This document shows positions 26,640 through 34,361 of a DNA stretch of 64,000 nucleotides, in pieces. Under the pieces are notes generated by a model. That model made no database searches, was not told the origin of the DNA, and saw only the letters and a program-made list of their open reading frames with translations. Source of the DNA: Aquisphaera giovannonii (lineage in GTDB: Bacteria; Planctomycetota; Planctomycetia; Isosphaerales; Isosphaeraceae); assembly GCF_008087625.1 (NCBI RefSeq), contig NZ_CP042997.1, positions 6,572,001 through 6,636,000 on the forward strand. Direction: 5' to 3'. A program made the translations under genes and the position numbers. Within the stretch, counting starts at the first letter, position 1; every line of letters begins with the position of its first letter.

Positions 26640-27671
26640 CTATCCCGCCGGTCGTCCGTCGCGAGGTGGTCGACCCCGGGGCGATGATGGCGAGGAGACC
26701 TCGCTCGTGGCCCCGCGGGCACGCGAGAGAGCGCGGGAGACTTTCCCGCACGACCGCCTCAGGGCCTTGTAGAACGGGCGTCCGGCCCGGCGGATGGCAT
26801 CGAGGTACGGGTGGTCATACGGCCGCAAGGCTCTCTTCATTGCTCGCAGGACGTCCGGATCGCGGCAGCCCTCACGCTCCAGGTACTCGGCCAGCCACCG
26901 AAGGTAGCGGGCGCGTACGGCGTGATATCGGCCCGCCCGCTTGACCTGAGACACGCACGACCCGCGATGCTGGCGGTACAGGTCCCAGGTCTCGCCGGAG
27001 ACGTAAACCTTCTCCTTGAGGTACACCTTCGCCAGGAACGCCTGGTCCTCGTAGAGTTGGAGGTCGCCGACGAACGCTTCTTCGAATGCCCCGTGGCGTG
27101 CCACCAGGTCGGCCCGGAAGAGGATGTCCGACGGGCAGGGGGCCGTCCCGCCTCCGAGCGGGTAGTTGATCCGGAGCAGCCCCGGGGGGTCCACGATGCT
27201 CCCGGCGGCGACGTCGTATTCGGGCGCCGCGTCCCGCCCGGCGTCCTCGGCGCGGCCCGTCCAGCCGAACCAGTACCGCGACCTTCCGATGACCATGCCG
27301 ACCTCCGGCCGGCTCGCGAGGATCGCGACCTGCTCCTCGAGCTTCCTGGGGAGCCAGACGTCGTCCGCGTCGAGGAGGGCGATCAGGCCCCCGCGGGCGC
27401 AACGGATGCCCAGGTTCCGCGACGCGCTCATGCCCCGATTGACGTGCCCCGGGTGTTCCAGGTAGCGGACCTTCCCCGGCTCCCGACCCGCGTAGTCGCG
27501 GGCGATCGCGGAGCTCCGATCGGTCGACCCGTCGTCGACGAGCAGCAATTCCCAGTGGGTATAAGTCTGGCCGAAGACGCTCCGGATGGCTTCCTCGAGG
27601 AAGGCCCCGGCATCGAGGAAGATCGTCACCACGCTGACCAGGGGCGCGGCGGCACTCGGTGTCAGGTCCAC
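26640..27671 (-). CDS. family 2 glycosyltransferase
   Basis: A 343-residue GT2 enzyme with VSVVTIFLDAGAFLEEAI, LLLVDDGSTDRSS, NRGMSASRNLGI, LLDADDVWLPRKL (DxD) and YEDQAFLAKVYL. It is a paralogue of the plus-strand gene at 22533-23495. The tail after ~residue 310 is basic and Ser/Arg/Pro-rich. The proposed GTG start (27671) overlaps the end of the ABC ATPase gene by 10 bases, giving translational coupling. It is the third gene of the exporter operon. Confidence 0.88.
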   Translation of the reverse strand: MDLTPSAAAPLVSVVTIFLDAGAFLEEAIRSVFGQTYTHWELLLVDDGSTDRSSAIARDYAGREPGKVRYLEHPGHVNRGMSASRNLGIRCARGGLIALLDADDVWLPRKLEEQVAILASRPEVGMVIGRSRYWFGWTGRAEDAGRDAAPEYDVAAGSIVDPPGLLRINYPLGGGTAPCPSDILFRADLVARHGAFEEAFVGDLQLYEDQAFLAKVYLKEKVYVSGETWDLYRQHRGSCVSQVKRAGRYHAVRARYLRWLAEYLEREGCRDPDVLRAMKRALRPYDHPYLDAIRRAGRPFYKALRRSCGKVSRALSRARGATSEVSSPSSPRGRPPRDGRPAG

Positions 27672-28909
27672 GTCGCGGCCCTCCCGGACTGGCGCCACCG
27701 ATGCGGGACGCAGACGCTGCCGTTGTCGTCCCCGGCCGTCTCGGGGCGTCCCCTCATCCGGCCCGGCTCGACCTCGAAGAAGGCCGCCCCTTCGAGGTGA
27801 TCCTGCAGTTCCGGACCCGTGTACAGCGAGGCGTCCAGGTGGTATCGGCCGGGCCGCAGCGGCAGCTCGTCGAGCTCGCAGACCAGTTCGTTCCCGAGCG
27901 AGGGCTCGTCGACGTCCGCGGGGGAGCGCACGGAGCTGTCGAAAGTGACGACCGCCTGACCGACCCTGTCGTAGATGGTGAAGCGGCAGCTGAGGTGCGG
28001 CAGCGCCTTCTCCGATCGAAACCGGAAGCACGCCGGCGCCCCCGTGGCGAGTGCCGCACCCCCGGCCGCGGACACGGAGAGGTCGGCGATCCTCGTCCAC
28101 CCCATGCCCAGCCGGTCGGCCCTCTCCGAGATGTCGAGCGCGGAAGACTCCTCGATCGATCTGAGGTAGGCGTGGACCGCCGACGAGGCCTCGCCGTCGT
28201 ACTCGATCCTTCCGGCCCTCAGGAAGATGACTCGGGGGCAGAGCGACTGCACCGTGCTCAGGTTGTGGCTGACGATCAGGACCGTGCGCCCCCCGCGGGC
28301 CACCTCCCCGATCTTCGCCAGGCAACGCCTCTGGAACTCGGCGTCGCCCACCGCCAGGACCTCGTCGACAAGGAGAATCTCGGGGTCGAGGTGCGCGGCC
28401 ACGGCGAAGGCGAGGCGCACGTACATCCCGCTCGAGTAGTGCTTCACCGGCGTGTCGAGGAACATCTCGACGCCGGAGAACTCGACGATCTCGTCGAACT
28501 TGCGGCGGGTCTCCGCCAGCCGCATGCCGAGGATCGCGCTGTTGAGGAAGATGTTCTCGCGACCGGTCAGCTCCGGATGGAAGCCCGTGCCGACCTCCAG
28601 CAGCGAGCTGACCCGGCCGTATAGGTCGACCATGCCTCGCGTGGGGTACGTGACCCGCGAGAGGATCTTCAGGAGCGTGCTCTTCCCCGCGCCGTTCCCC
28701 CCGACGATCCCGACGATCTCCCCGACGCGGATCTCGAAGCTCGCGTCGCGGAGCGCCCAGAGCTCGCCCTCGCCCGGGGCGGACCTGAGGAACGCACCCC
28801 GGCCCCGGAGCGTCTCACCCAGGAGCTCCTTGAGGCTGTCGTGCCTGCGCGCGTGGCCGAGCCTGTAGCGCTTCGACAGGCCTTCGGCTCGGATGTCGAC
28901 CCCCGCCAT
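27662..28909 (-). CDS. ABC exporter ATP-binding protein, Wzt-like with C-terminal glycan-recognition domain
   Basis: A 415-residue protein of two parts. The N-terminal ABC domain has Walker A GGNGAGKST, signature YSSGMYVRLAFAVA, Walker B ILLVDEVLAVGD and the H-loop VSHNLS, all in the TagH/RfbB/Wzt form. Residues ~260-415 form a beta-sandwich that resembles the Wzt C-terminal domain, which in O-antigen systems recognises the modified end of the polymer; a typical segment is LRPGRYHLDASLYTG. This suggests that the exported glycan carries a terminal mark, for which the operon methyltransferase is a candidate. The ATG at 28909 overlaps the permease stop by one base (TGATG). Confidence 0.93.
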   Translation of the reverse strand: MAGVDIRAEGLSKRYRLGHARRHDSLKELLGETLRGRGAFLRSAPGEGELWALRDASFEIRVGEIVGIVGGNGAGKSTLLKILSRVTYPTRGMVDLYGRVSSLLEVGTGFHPELTGRENIFLNSAILGMRLAETRRKFDEIVEFSGVEMFLDTPVKHYSSGMYVRLAFAVAAHLDPEILLVDEVLAVGDAEFQRRCLAKIGEVARGGRTVLIVSHNLSTVQSLCPRVIFLRAGRIEYDGEASSAVHAYLRSIEESSALDISERADRLGMGWTRIADLSVSAAGGAALATGAPACFRFRSEKALPHLSCRFTIYDRVGQAVVTFDSSVRSPADVDEPSLGNELVCELDELPLRPGRYHLDASLYTGPELQDHLEGAAFFEVEPGRMRGRPETAGDDNGSVCVPHRWRQSGRAATWT

Positions 28910-29802
28910 CAGAGTAGGTCCACCAGGGTTTCCTCGCCCCTCTTGAGCGCGAACAGCCCGCCCACCACCAGGGCCAGCACCGCCAGGAGGCTTGGCCAGG
29001 ATCCCGCCGGCCCGTCCCATGGAGTGCCCAGCAGGCACCATCGGTAGCCGCCGATCACACCGACCATGGGATTCAGGTCATAGAGGGGACGCCACCGATC
29101 CGGGACGATGTCGAGCGGATAGGCGACCGGCGACACGTACATCCCGATCTGCAGGAAGAACGGCAGGGCGTGCCCTATGTCCCGGTACCTCGCGTTCGCG
29201 ACCGCCAGCCAGAGGCCGAACGCCAGGACCGTGAGCAATCCCCAGAGGACGATCAGGGGCAGGGCCGCCAGGCGATGAGTCGGCATGAAGCCGAATGCGA
29301 GCATGACGATGAGAAGGATGAGCGTCGTCACCGCGAGGTCCACCAGCGGGGTGAGGACCGCGGCCAGCGGGAGCACGAGCCGCGGGAAGTACACCTTGCC
29401 CACGAGGTCGGACGCGTCGACGAGGCAGGAAACGCAACGCCCGAGCGACTGGGAGAAATAGTTCCACGCGACCAGCCCGGACAGGGCGAACAGGGGATAC
29501 GGGACGCCCTCGGAATGGAAGCCGGCGATGCGGCCGAAGAGCAAAGAGAAGACGATCACCGTCAGCAACGGCTGCAGGACGACCCAGACGACCCCGACCG
29601 CCGTCTGCTTGAATCGCACTCGCAGGTCCCGCAGCGACAGGATGGCGAGCAGCTCCCGTCGCGACCACAGCTCGGCGAAATCCCGCAGGCTCAGGGAGGC
29701 GCGGGGGCGGACGCGTGCGACGGGCGTCGTCCGCCCTCGAGGGGCGCTGCATGCCGACGGAGGGGTGGTTGATCCGTTGCTTTCCGCCGTAGAATAGGGC
29801 AT
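28909..29802 (-). CDS. ABC-2 polysaccharide exporter permease, Wzm-like
   Basis: A 297-residue ABC-2 permease with about six membrane helices. The N-terminal amphipathic region LWSRRELLAILSLRDLRVRFKQ and the following VGVVWVVLQPLLTVIVFSLLF are typical of Wzm/TagG/KpsM. The helices LVAWNYFSQSLGRCVS, LVLPLAAVLTPLVDLAV and MYVSPVAYPL continue the family pattern. It forms the membrane channel with the Wzt-like ATPase encoded next and starts the glycan operon. The first ~30 residues are Ser/Thr/Arg-rich and not conserved, so a later start is possible. Divergent from the glycosyltransferase at 30006, with ~200 bases between them. Confidence 0.92.
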   Translation of the reverse strand: MPYSTAESNGSTTPPSACSAPRGRTTPVARVRPRASLSLRDFAELWSRRELLAILSLRDLRVRFKQTAVGVVWVVLQPLLTVIVFSLLFGRIAGFHSEGVPYPLFALSGLVAWNYFSQSLGRCVSCLVDASDLVGKVYFPRLVLPLAAVLTPLVDLAVTTLILLIVMLAFGFMPTHRLAALPLIVLWGLLTVLAFGLWLAVANARYRDIGHALPFFLQIGMYVSPVAYPLDIVPDRWRPLYDLNPMVGVIGGYRWCLLGTPWDGPAGSWPSLLAVLALVVGGLFALKRGEETLVDLL

Positions 29803-30005
29803 GTTTCCGTGTCACCAAGGCTGACGGCATCACGCTCTTCTTCAAACCTACAGCATTCGTGGCGAGAATTCCACGGGCTCCGTCCAGTCCGGAGGAAGAG
29901 CCTGCCGACGACGTTCGCCGCGACATGGTCCGCGGGCGGTGGTCCGGCCAGAACTCGACTGAACACCCCGCGCACGCGGCCATCGCGCCCTCGGGCGATG
30001 AAGCA

Positions 30006-31025
30006 ATGGTTCATGACGGCCTCGAAAAGAATGGTGTCCGCCGCGGAGACGTCGCTCCGGCCGTGTCGGTGCTGATGCCCGTCTACAACACCCGTCGGTA
30101 TGTGCGGCAGGCGGTCGAGAGCATCCTCGGCCAGACCTTCGAGGATTTCGAGCTGATTGTCATGGATGACCAATCGACCGACGGCTCGCTGGGCGTCGTC
30201 GAAGAGTGCCGACGTCGCGACGACCGCGTCCGCCTGTTCCCCCGCGCCAAGACCGGATACTGCCGCCTCCTCAACGAAGCCCTGGGACTCGCCCGCGGGA
30301 GGTACCTCGCCCGGATGGATTCCGACGACGTCTCCCTCCCGGACCGTTTCGAGAAGCAGGTCGCCTACCTGGAGGCGAACAGCGACTGCGTGGCCGTCGG
30401 TTGCCGCGTCCGCGAGATCGACCCCCACGGCCTCCACCTGGACGTCTCGCGGAATGAGCTCGATCACGACGGAATCGTCGCCCGACTCCTGGAGGGGGCC
30501 GGGGCGGAGATACCCCATCCCGGGGTGATGATGCGGACGTCCGCCGTCGTCGAGGCCGGCGGATATCGCCCGGAATTTGAGCCCGTCGAGGACCTGGACC
30601 TCTACCTGCGCCTCGCCGAGCGGGGCCGACTCGCGAACCTCCCCGGCGTGCTGCTGGAGTATCGGCAACATTTCACGAGCGTGAACTACCTGCGGGCCGA
30701 CGAGCAGGTGCGGCTCGCGAGCCTCGTCGTGGCCGAGGCCATGACCAGGCGGGGGCAAGCCGTCCCGGGATCCTTCGCGGTCCCGCCGTGGCGTATGCCG
30801 ACGAAGGCGGAGAGCTATCGCAACTGGGCGGAGGCGGCGCTCCGATCTCGTCGGCGGGGCGTCGCCATGGAGTACGCGGTGAAGGGGGTGATGGCGGGCC
30901 CCGCCGAGGGCGTGTCATGGGTCGTCCTCGCCGGGGTCCTGGCCGGCACCCTCCGTTCCTTCGCCCGGTCGGCCCGCGACGCCTTCCGTCGGATGGCGTC
31001 ATCGCCCGGAGGATCCGGTCGATGA
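30006..31025 (+). CDS. family 2 glycosyltransferase
   Basis: A 339-residue GT2 protein with VSVLMPVYNTRRYVRQAV, LIVMDDQSTDGSLG, LARMDSDDVSLPDRF (DxD) and PVEDLDLYLRLAERG. The C-terminal ~70 residues include a hydrophobic stretch (VSWVVLAGVLAGTLRSF) that may sit on or in the membrane. Start choice is uncertain: the ATG at 30006 leaves 18 residues before the fold, while ATG 29925 or a GTG at 29859 would add 27 or 49 residues of low-complexity sequence. It is transcribed away from the exporter operon. Its end overlaps the end of the caspase-like gene by 27 bases. Confidence 0.86.
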   Translation: MVHDGLEKNGVRRGDVAPAVSVLMPVYNTRRYVRQAVESILGQTFEDFELIVMDDQSTDGSLGVVEECRRRDDRVRLFPRAKTGYCRLLNEALGLARGRYLARMDSDDVSLPDRFEKQVAYLEANSDCVAVGCRVREIDPHGLHLDVSRNELDHDGIVARLLEGAGAEIPHPGVMMRTSAVVEAGGYRPEFEPVEDLDLYLRLAERGRLANLPGVLLEYRQHFTSVNYLRADEQVRLASLVVAEAMTRRGQAVPGSFAVPPWRMPTKAESYRNWAEAALRSRRRGVAMEYAVKGVMAGPAEGVSWVVLAGVLAGTLRSFARSARDAFRRMASSPGGSGR

Positions 31026-31970
31026 AGGCACGTAGATGCGACCGAGCTCGAGCATGAGGGCCTCGAGTTGCCGGTAGTACTCCGCCTCCGGCAGCTTCTG
31101 CTTCCGCACTCGGAGGGCCGTGATGGCCAGCTCGAGCTCGTCGCGGCGGCGGCGACCCTCGGGACTGAGCCGTCGCTCGCGGTCGCTGGGGATCAGGTGG
31201 AGCTGGTGGGCGCGTGGGCCGTCGAGCTGGGCGCCGGCCTTGGCCTGCTTGGTCGCGTGGACGCCGCGGAAGAAGTCGGCGGGAGTGCCCAGGCGGTCGC
31301 CGTTGTCGTCGAGGATCGGGTGCTCGGTGGCCAGCCGGGATTTGGAACGGTAGAACTCGGCCACCCGGCCGCTGGCGACGAGGAAGGCCTCCAGGAGGGA
31401 GACCTGGCCGTCCTTGTCCAGGTCCGTGCCGGGATCGCCGATCGACTCCGCCAGGTACTGGCCGAAGCGGGCGTAGTTCTGCTCGTCTCCGGAACGCGTG
31501 GCGGTGGCGATGATCCGATTCGGGCCCGACAGCCGGGGCACGAACGGCCCGCTCGCGGCCGTGCAGTCCAGGACCGCGACCGGGCGCTTCATCGGCTTGA
31601 GCCACTCGAGCAGCTCGGCGTCGGTCGCGTCGGGGCCGCGGAGGTTGATCTTGGCCTCACGCCCGTCGAACGTCCCGTGACCGATCAGGACCAGCCAGAG
31701 CGGCTCGGTGCCGCCGGCGCGTTCGGCGAGCGCGGCCCGCAGCCGGTCCCTGTCCGTCGGATTCCCCTCGGGCCCCTCGCCGATCAGGACGCAATCGGCC
31801 GACCCCTTCGCCGCGGCGGCCTGCCAGAGCGATGCCCAGCGATGGAATTCGCGGCCGTATTCCTCGCTGCCGGGGGTGCCGACGACGACGAGGACGGTCG
31901 GGCGGTCCGGCGTGGGCGTCGGTTCCGGCGCCGGGGCCAGGGCGAGGGCCATCGCGAGCAGGATCGGCAT
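30999..31970 (-). CDS. caspase-like (C13/C14-type fold) secreted cysteine peptidase-like protein
   Basis: 323 residues from the ATG at 31970 (a GTG at 31979 is also possible; GGTGAA just before the ATG favours the latter). A short hydrophobic N-terminus (MPILLAMALALAPAP) suggests export. The core has the caspase/legumain arrangement: a beta-strand ending in LVLIGHGTFDG (catalytic His, H98) and, about 38 residues later, VAVLDCTAASGPF (catalytic Cys, C136). A DxDxDG calcium-loop-like segment (DLDKDGQVSLLEAF, ~184-197) follows. The C-terminal ~80 residues are helical and charged. It is the last gene of the MoxR/DUF58/BatA/DUF4175 operon, 22 bases after its neighbour. Substrate unknown; the peptidase label rests on the His/Cys geometry. 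Confidence 0.75.
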   Translation of the reverse strand: MPILLAMALALAPAPEPTPTPDRPTVLVVVGTPGSEEYGREFHRWASLWQAAAAKGSADCVLIGEGPEGNPTDRDRLRAALAERAGGTEPLWLVLIGHGTFDGREAKINLRGPDATDAELLEWLKPMKRPVAVLDCTAASGPFVPRLSGPNRIIATATRSGDEQNYARFGQYLAESIGDPGTDLDKDGQVSLLEAFLVASGRVAEFYRSKSRLATEHPILDDNGDRLGTPADFFRGVHATKQAKAGAQLDGPRAHQLHLIPSDRERRLSPEGRRRRDELELAITALRVRKQKLPEAEYYRQLEALMLELGRIYVPSSTGSSGR

Positions 31971-31991
31971 GGGATTCACCGCGGGGTCGGG

Positions 31992-34361
31992 TCAGGCAAG
32001 GTTGTTCAGCCGCCGCAGGGCCCACTCGGCCGCGAGGCAGGCGATGGCGATGAGCAGGTAGGCCGGGTGGTGCCAGAGCGGGGCCGTCCGCAGCTCCGTG
32101 ACCGGCACGCGACGCGACGGCAGGGACTCGACGAACGAGTCGAGCCGATCCGCGTCCACCACCTCGCCCCCGGTCTTCGCGGCGAGGCTCGCCAGGAACT
32201 CGCGGTCGGGCGCGAGGCGTGCGAACTCCTCGGCCGCCGGCTGGGCCGCCCATCCGGCCTCGCGCGTGCCGACCGGCGCACCGTCGGCGGAGGTGGCGGA
32301 GGCGGCGAAGCGGTGGGGGCCGGGCTGGCGGGCCACGTAGGTCGCCGTGTAGAGGTCGGGCTCGCGGGCGTCCGGCCGGGCGTCGAGCGCGACGGTGCCG
32401 CCGTCCGGGAGCGTCACCGCGACGGAGACCTTCGCGTTGTCGAGCGGCCGGTACTCGGCGTCCCGGGCCCGGACGGCGATCTCGACGGCCTGCGCCGGGG
32501 CGTCCTCCCGGGGCCGGACGGAGACGTCCACGCGGCCGGGCACGTCGGCGACGAGCCACCGGGCGGTCTGTCGCCAGGAGCGGTCGAACTCGGTCTCCTC
32601 CGGGCGCTCGCGGCGGATGCCCCAACGCCAGAGGTCGCCGATCAGGAGGGCCGCGACGTGCCCCTTGCCGAAGGTCTGGGCGACGAGGGCCGGGAGGGCG
32701 TTGCCGTCGTTGTCGGAGACCTCCGCCAGCGTCACGGCGCCCGGCTTGATGCGTCCCACGCGGCTGAGCGTCTGGAAGGGGGGCATGGAGGCCAGGCGCT
32801 TCTGCTCCTCCTCCTCGGTCTTCCGCGTCCGGACCCAGGGCTGGAGCCAGCCCTCGCGGGTGAGGACCAGCCGGTACCGGTCCGACTCCTGGGTCAGGGA
32901 GGCCGGGGCCGAGTTCAGGTAGACCGGCAGCAGCTCCCCGACGGGCGTGCGGTCGTACTTGCCGTCGGCGAACGCGTCCGGGCCGCCGAGCATCAGCAGG
33001 CCGCCCCCGCGGGCGGCGACGAAGTTCCGCAGCAGGCCGAGCTGGTCCTGCGTGAAGAACGAGGCCTCCAGGTCGTCGATGACGATCGCGTGGTACTTGT
33101 AGAGCTCCTCCGCGGTCTTCGGGAAGCCGTCGCGCAGCTCGGCGTCGTCGGCGAGGTCGCCCATGCGGACCAGGACCGGCTGGTCGTTGCGCTCGACCGT
33201 GTCGGGGTCGGCGTCGTCGAACCCCTTGAAGAACGGGCTGACCGTCCGGTCGCGGGCGCTGCTCTGGAAGTCGAACTTCGGCTGCCGCCGGGCGATCCGC
33301 AGCAGGGTGACGAGCTGGAGCTGGTCGTCCGCCTCCAGGGCACGGTGGAGGAACTTGTACTCCCAGTTGGGCCGGCCGCTGACGTACAGGATGCGGTACG
33401 GGCCGCCCCCCTGGTCGATGACGACGAGCCGCCCGTTGTTCGCGAGCGTCTGCTCGGCCGACGCCTTCGGGTCGGTCCCCCGCTTCGTCGCCTCCTCCTC
33501 CGCGGCCGCGAAGGCGCGGACGGTGTAGAACCGGATCCCCCTGCGATCGGGCCGGAACTGGAAGCGGAAGCTCAGCGGCTTGCCGTCTCCCTGGGATTTC
33601 TCCTGCTGACGCTCCACGACGTTGCCGGCCTCGTCGAGCACCGCCGCGACGATGGGCTGGCCGGCGAAGCCCGTCGCCGAGACCTCGGCGCGGAGGACGA
33701 CCGGCGCCGCTTCGAAGTTGGTCTGGCTGGCCGCCACGCCGCGGACGCCGATGTCGCGCACGACCCCGTGCGAGGGCGGGATCACCGGGTAGATCGGCGG
33801 GAGGGACTTCGCGTCGATCTCGCCGGCGTCCGTCCGGTTCCCGTCTGAGAAGAGGAGGACGCCGGCCAGCGGGAGCCCCTGGAACCGCTTCGAGAGCGCG
33901 GCGAGCGAGGCCCCCAGGGACGACCCGACGCCGTCGAAGGCGAGGCGGTCGAAGTCGTCGATCGACCTCAACCGGGAGTCGAAGGCGAAGCGGCGGACGT
34001 CGAACTCCTGGCCCAGTCTGGCCTGCCAGCCCGAGCCCTGCCGGAGCCGGTCGCGGATCTCCTCGCCGCGCGACTGGGCCTCGCCCTCGTCGCGGATGCT
34101 CAGGCTCTGGCTGTCGTCCGCCAGCAGGGCGAAGGCGTTCGCGCCCGGCCGGGGCCGGCTGAAGGTGAGCAGGGGCTCGATGAGGATGAGGGCGAGCGAG
34201 GCGATCGCCAGGGCCTTGAGGCCCGCGCAGGCCAGGCGGATCGGGGTCCGCGCGCGGGCCGTCGCGTAGCTCCAGAGGACCGCGGCACCGGCCACGGCGA
34301 TCAGGGCCGCGGCGGCCGTCCACCACTGCGGTGCGCCCAGGGTCAGGCCCGGCATCGTCAT
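31992..34361 (-). CDS. membrane protein with VWA-like and glutamine-amidotransferase-like domains
   Basis: A 789-residue protein. Two N-terminal membrane helices (~15-32 and 48-66) are followed by a VWA-like domain with a DxSxS metal site at residues 82-86 (LADDSQSL). A beta-rich region follows and then, at about residues 430-560, a segment resembling class I glutamine amidotransferase-like domains (MLGGPDAFADGKYDRTPVGE) without a visible catalytic Cys/His/Glu triad. A C-terminal membrane helix is WHHPAYLLIAIACLAAEWAL. This domain order is typical of the large proteins in planctomycete BatA-type operons. The ATG overlaps the preceding stop as ATGA. It probably forms a membrane complex with the neighbouring VWA proteins. 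Confidence 0.82.
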   Translation of the reverse strand: MTMPGLTLGAPQWWTAAAALIAVAGAAVLWSYATARARTPIRLACAGLKALAIASLALILIEPLLTFSRPRPGANAFALLADDSQSLSIRDEGEAQSRGEEIRDRLRQGSGWQARLGQEFDVRRFAFDSRLRSIDDFDRLAFDGVGSSLGASLAALSKRFQGLPLAGVLLFSDGNRTDAGEIDAKSLPPIYPVIPPSHGVVRDIGVRGVAASQTNFEAAPVVLRAEVSATGFAGQPIVAAVLDEAGNVVERQQEKSQGDGKPLSFRFQFRPDRRGIRFYTVRAFAAAEEEATKRGTDPKASAEQTLANNGRLVVIDQGGGPYRILYVSGRPNWEYKFLHRALEADDQLQLVTLLRIARRQPKFDFQSSARDRTVSPFFKGFDDADPDTVERNDQPVLVRMGDLADDAELRDGFPKTAEELYKYHAIVIDDLEASFFTQDQLGLLRNFVAARGGGLLMLGGPDAFADGKYDRTPVGELLPVYLNSAPASLTQESDRYRLVLTREGWLQPWVRTRKTEEEEQKRLASMPPFQTLSRVGRIKPGAVTLAEVSDNDGNALPALVAQTFGKGHVAALLIGDLWRWGIRRERPEETEFDRSWRQTARWLVADVPGRVDVSVRPREDAPAQAVEIAVRARDAEYRPLDNAKVSVAVTLPDGGTVALDARPDAREPDLYTATYVARQPGPHRFAASATSADGAPVGTREAGWAAQPAAEEFARLAPDREFLASLAAKTGGEVVDADRLDSFVESLPSRRVPVTELRTAPLWHHPAYLLIAIACLAAEWALRRLNNLA

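Noticed and set aside
31068-33848. 926-codon plus-strand frame opposite the VWA/GATase-like and caspase-like genes
   Set aside because: Same reason: no motif, composition of a shadow frame, and it spans two real minus-strand genes.
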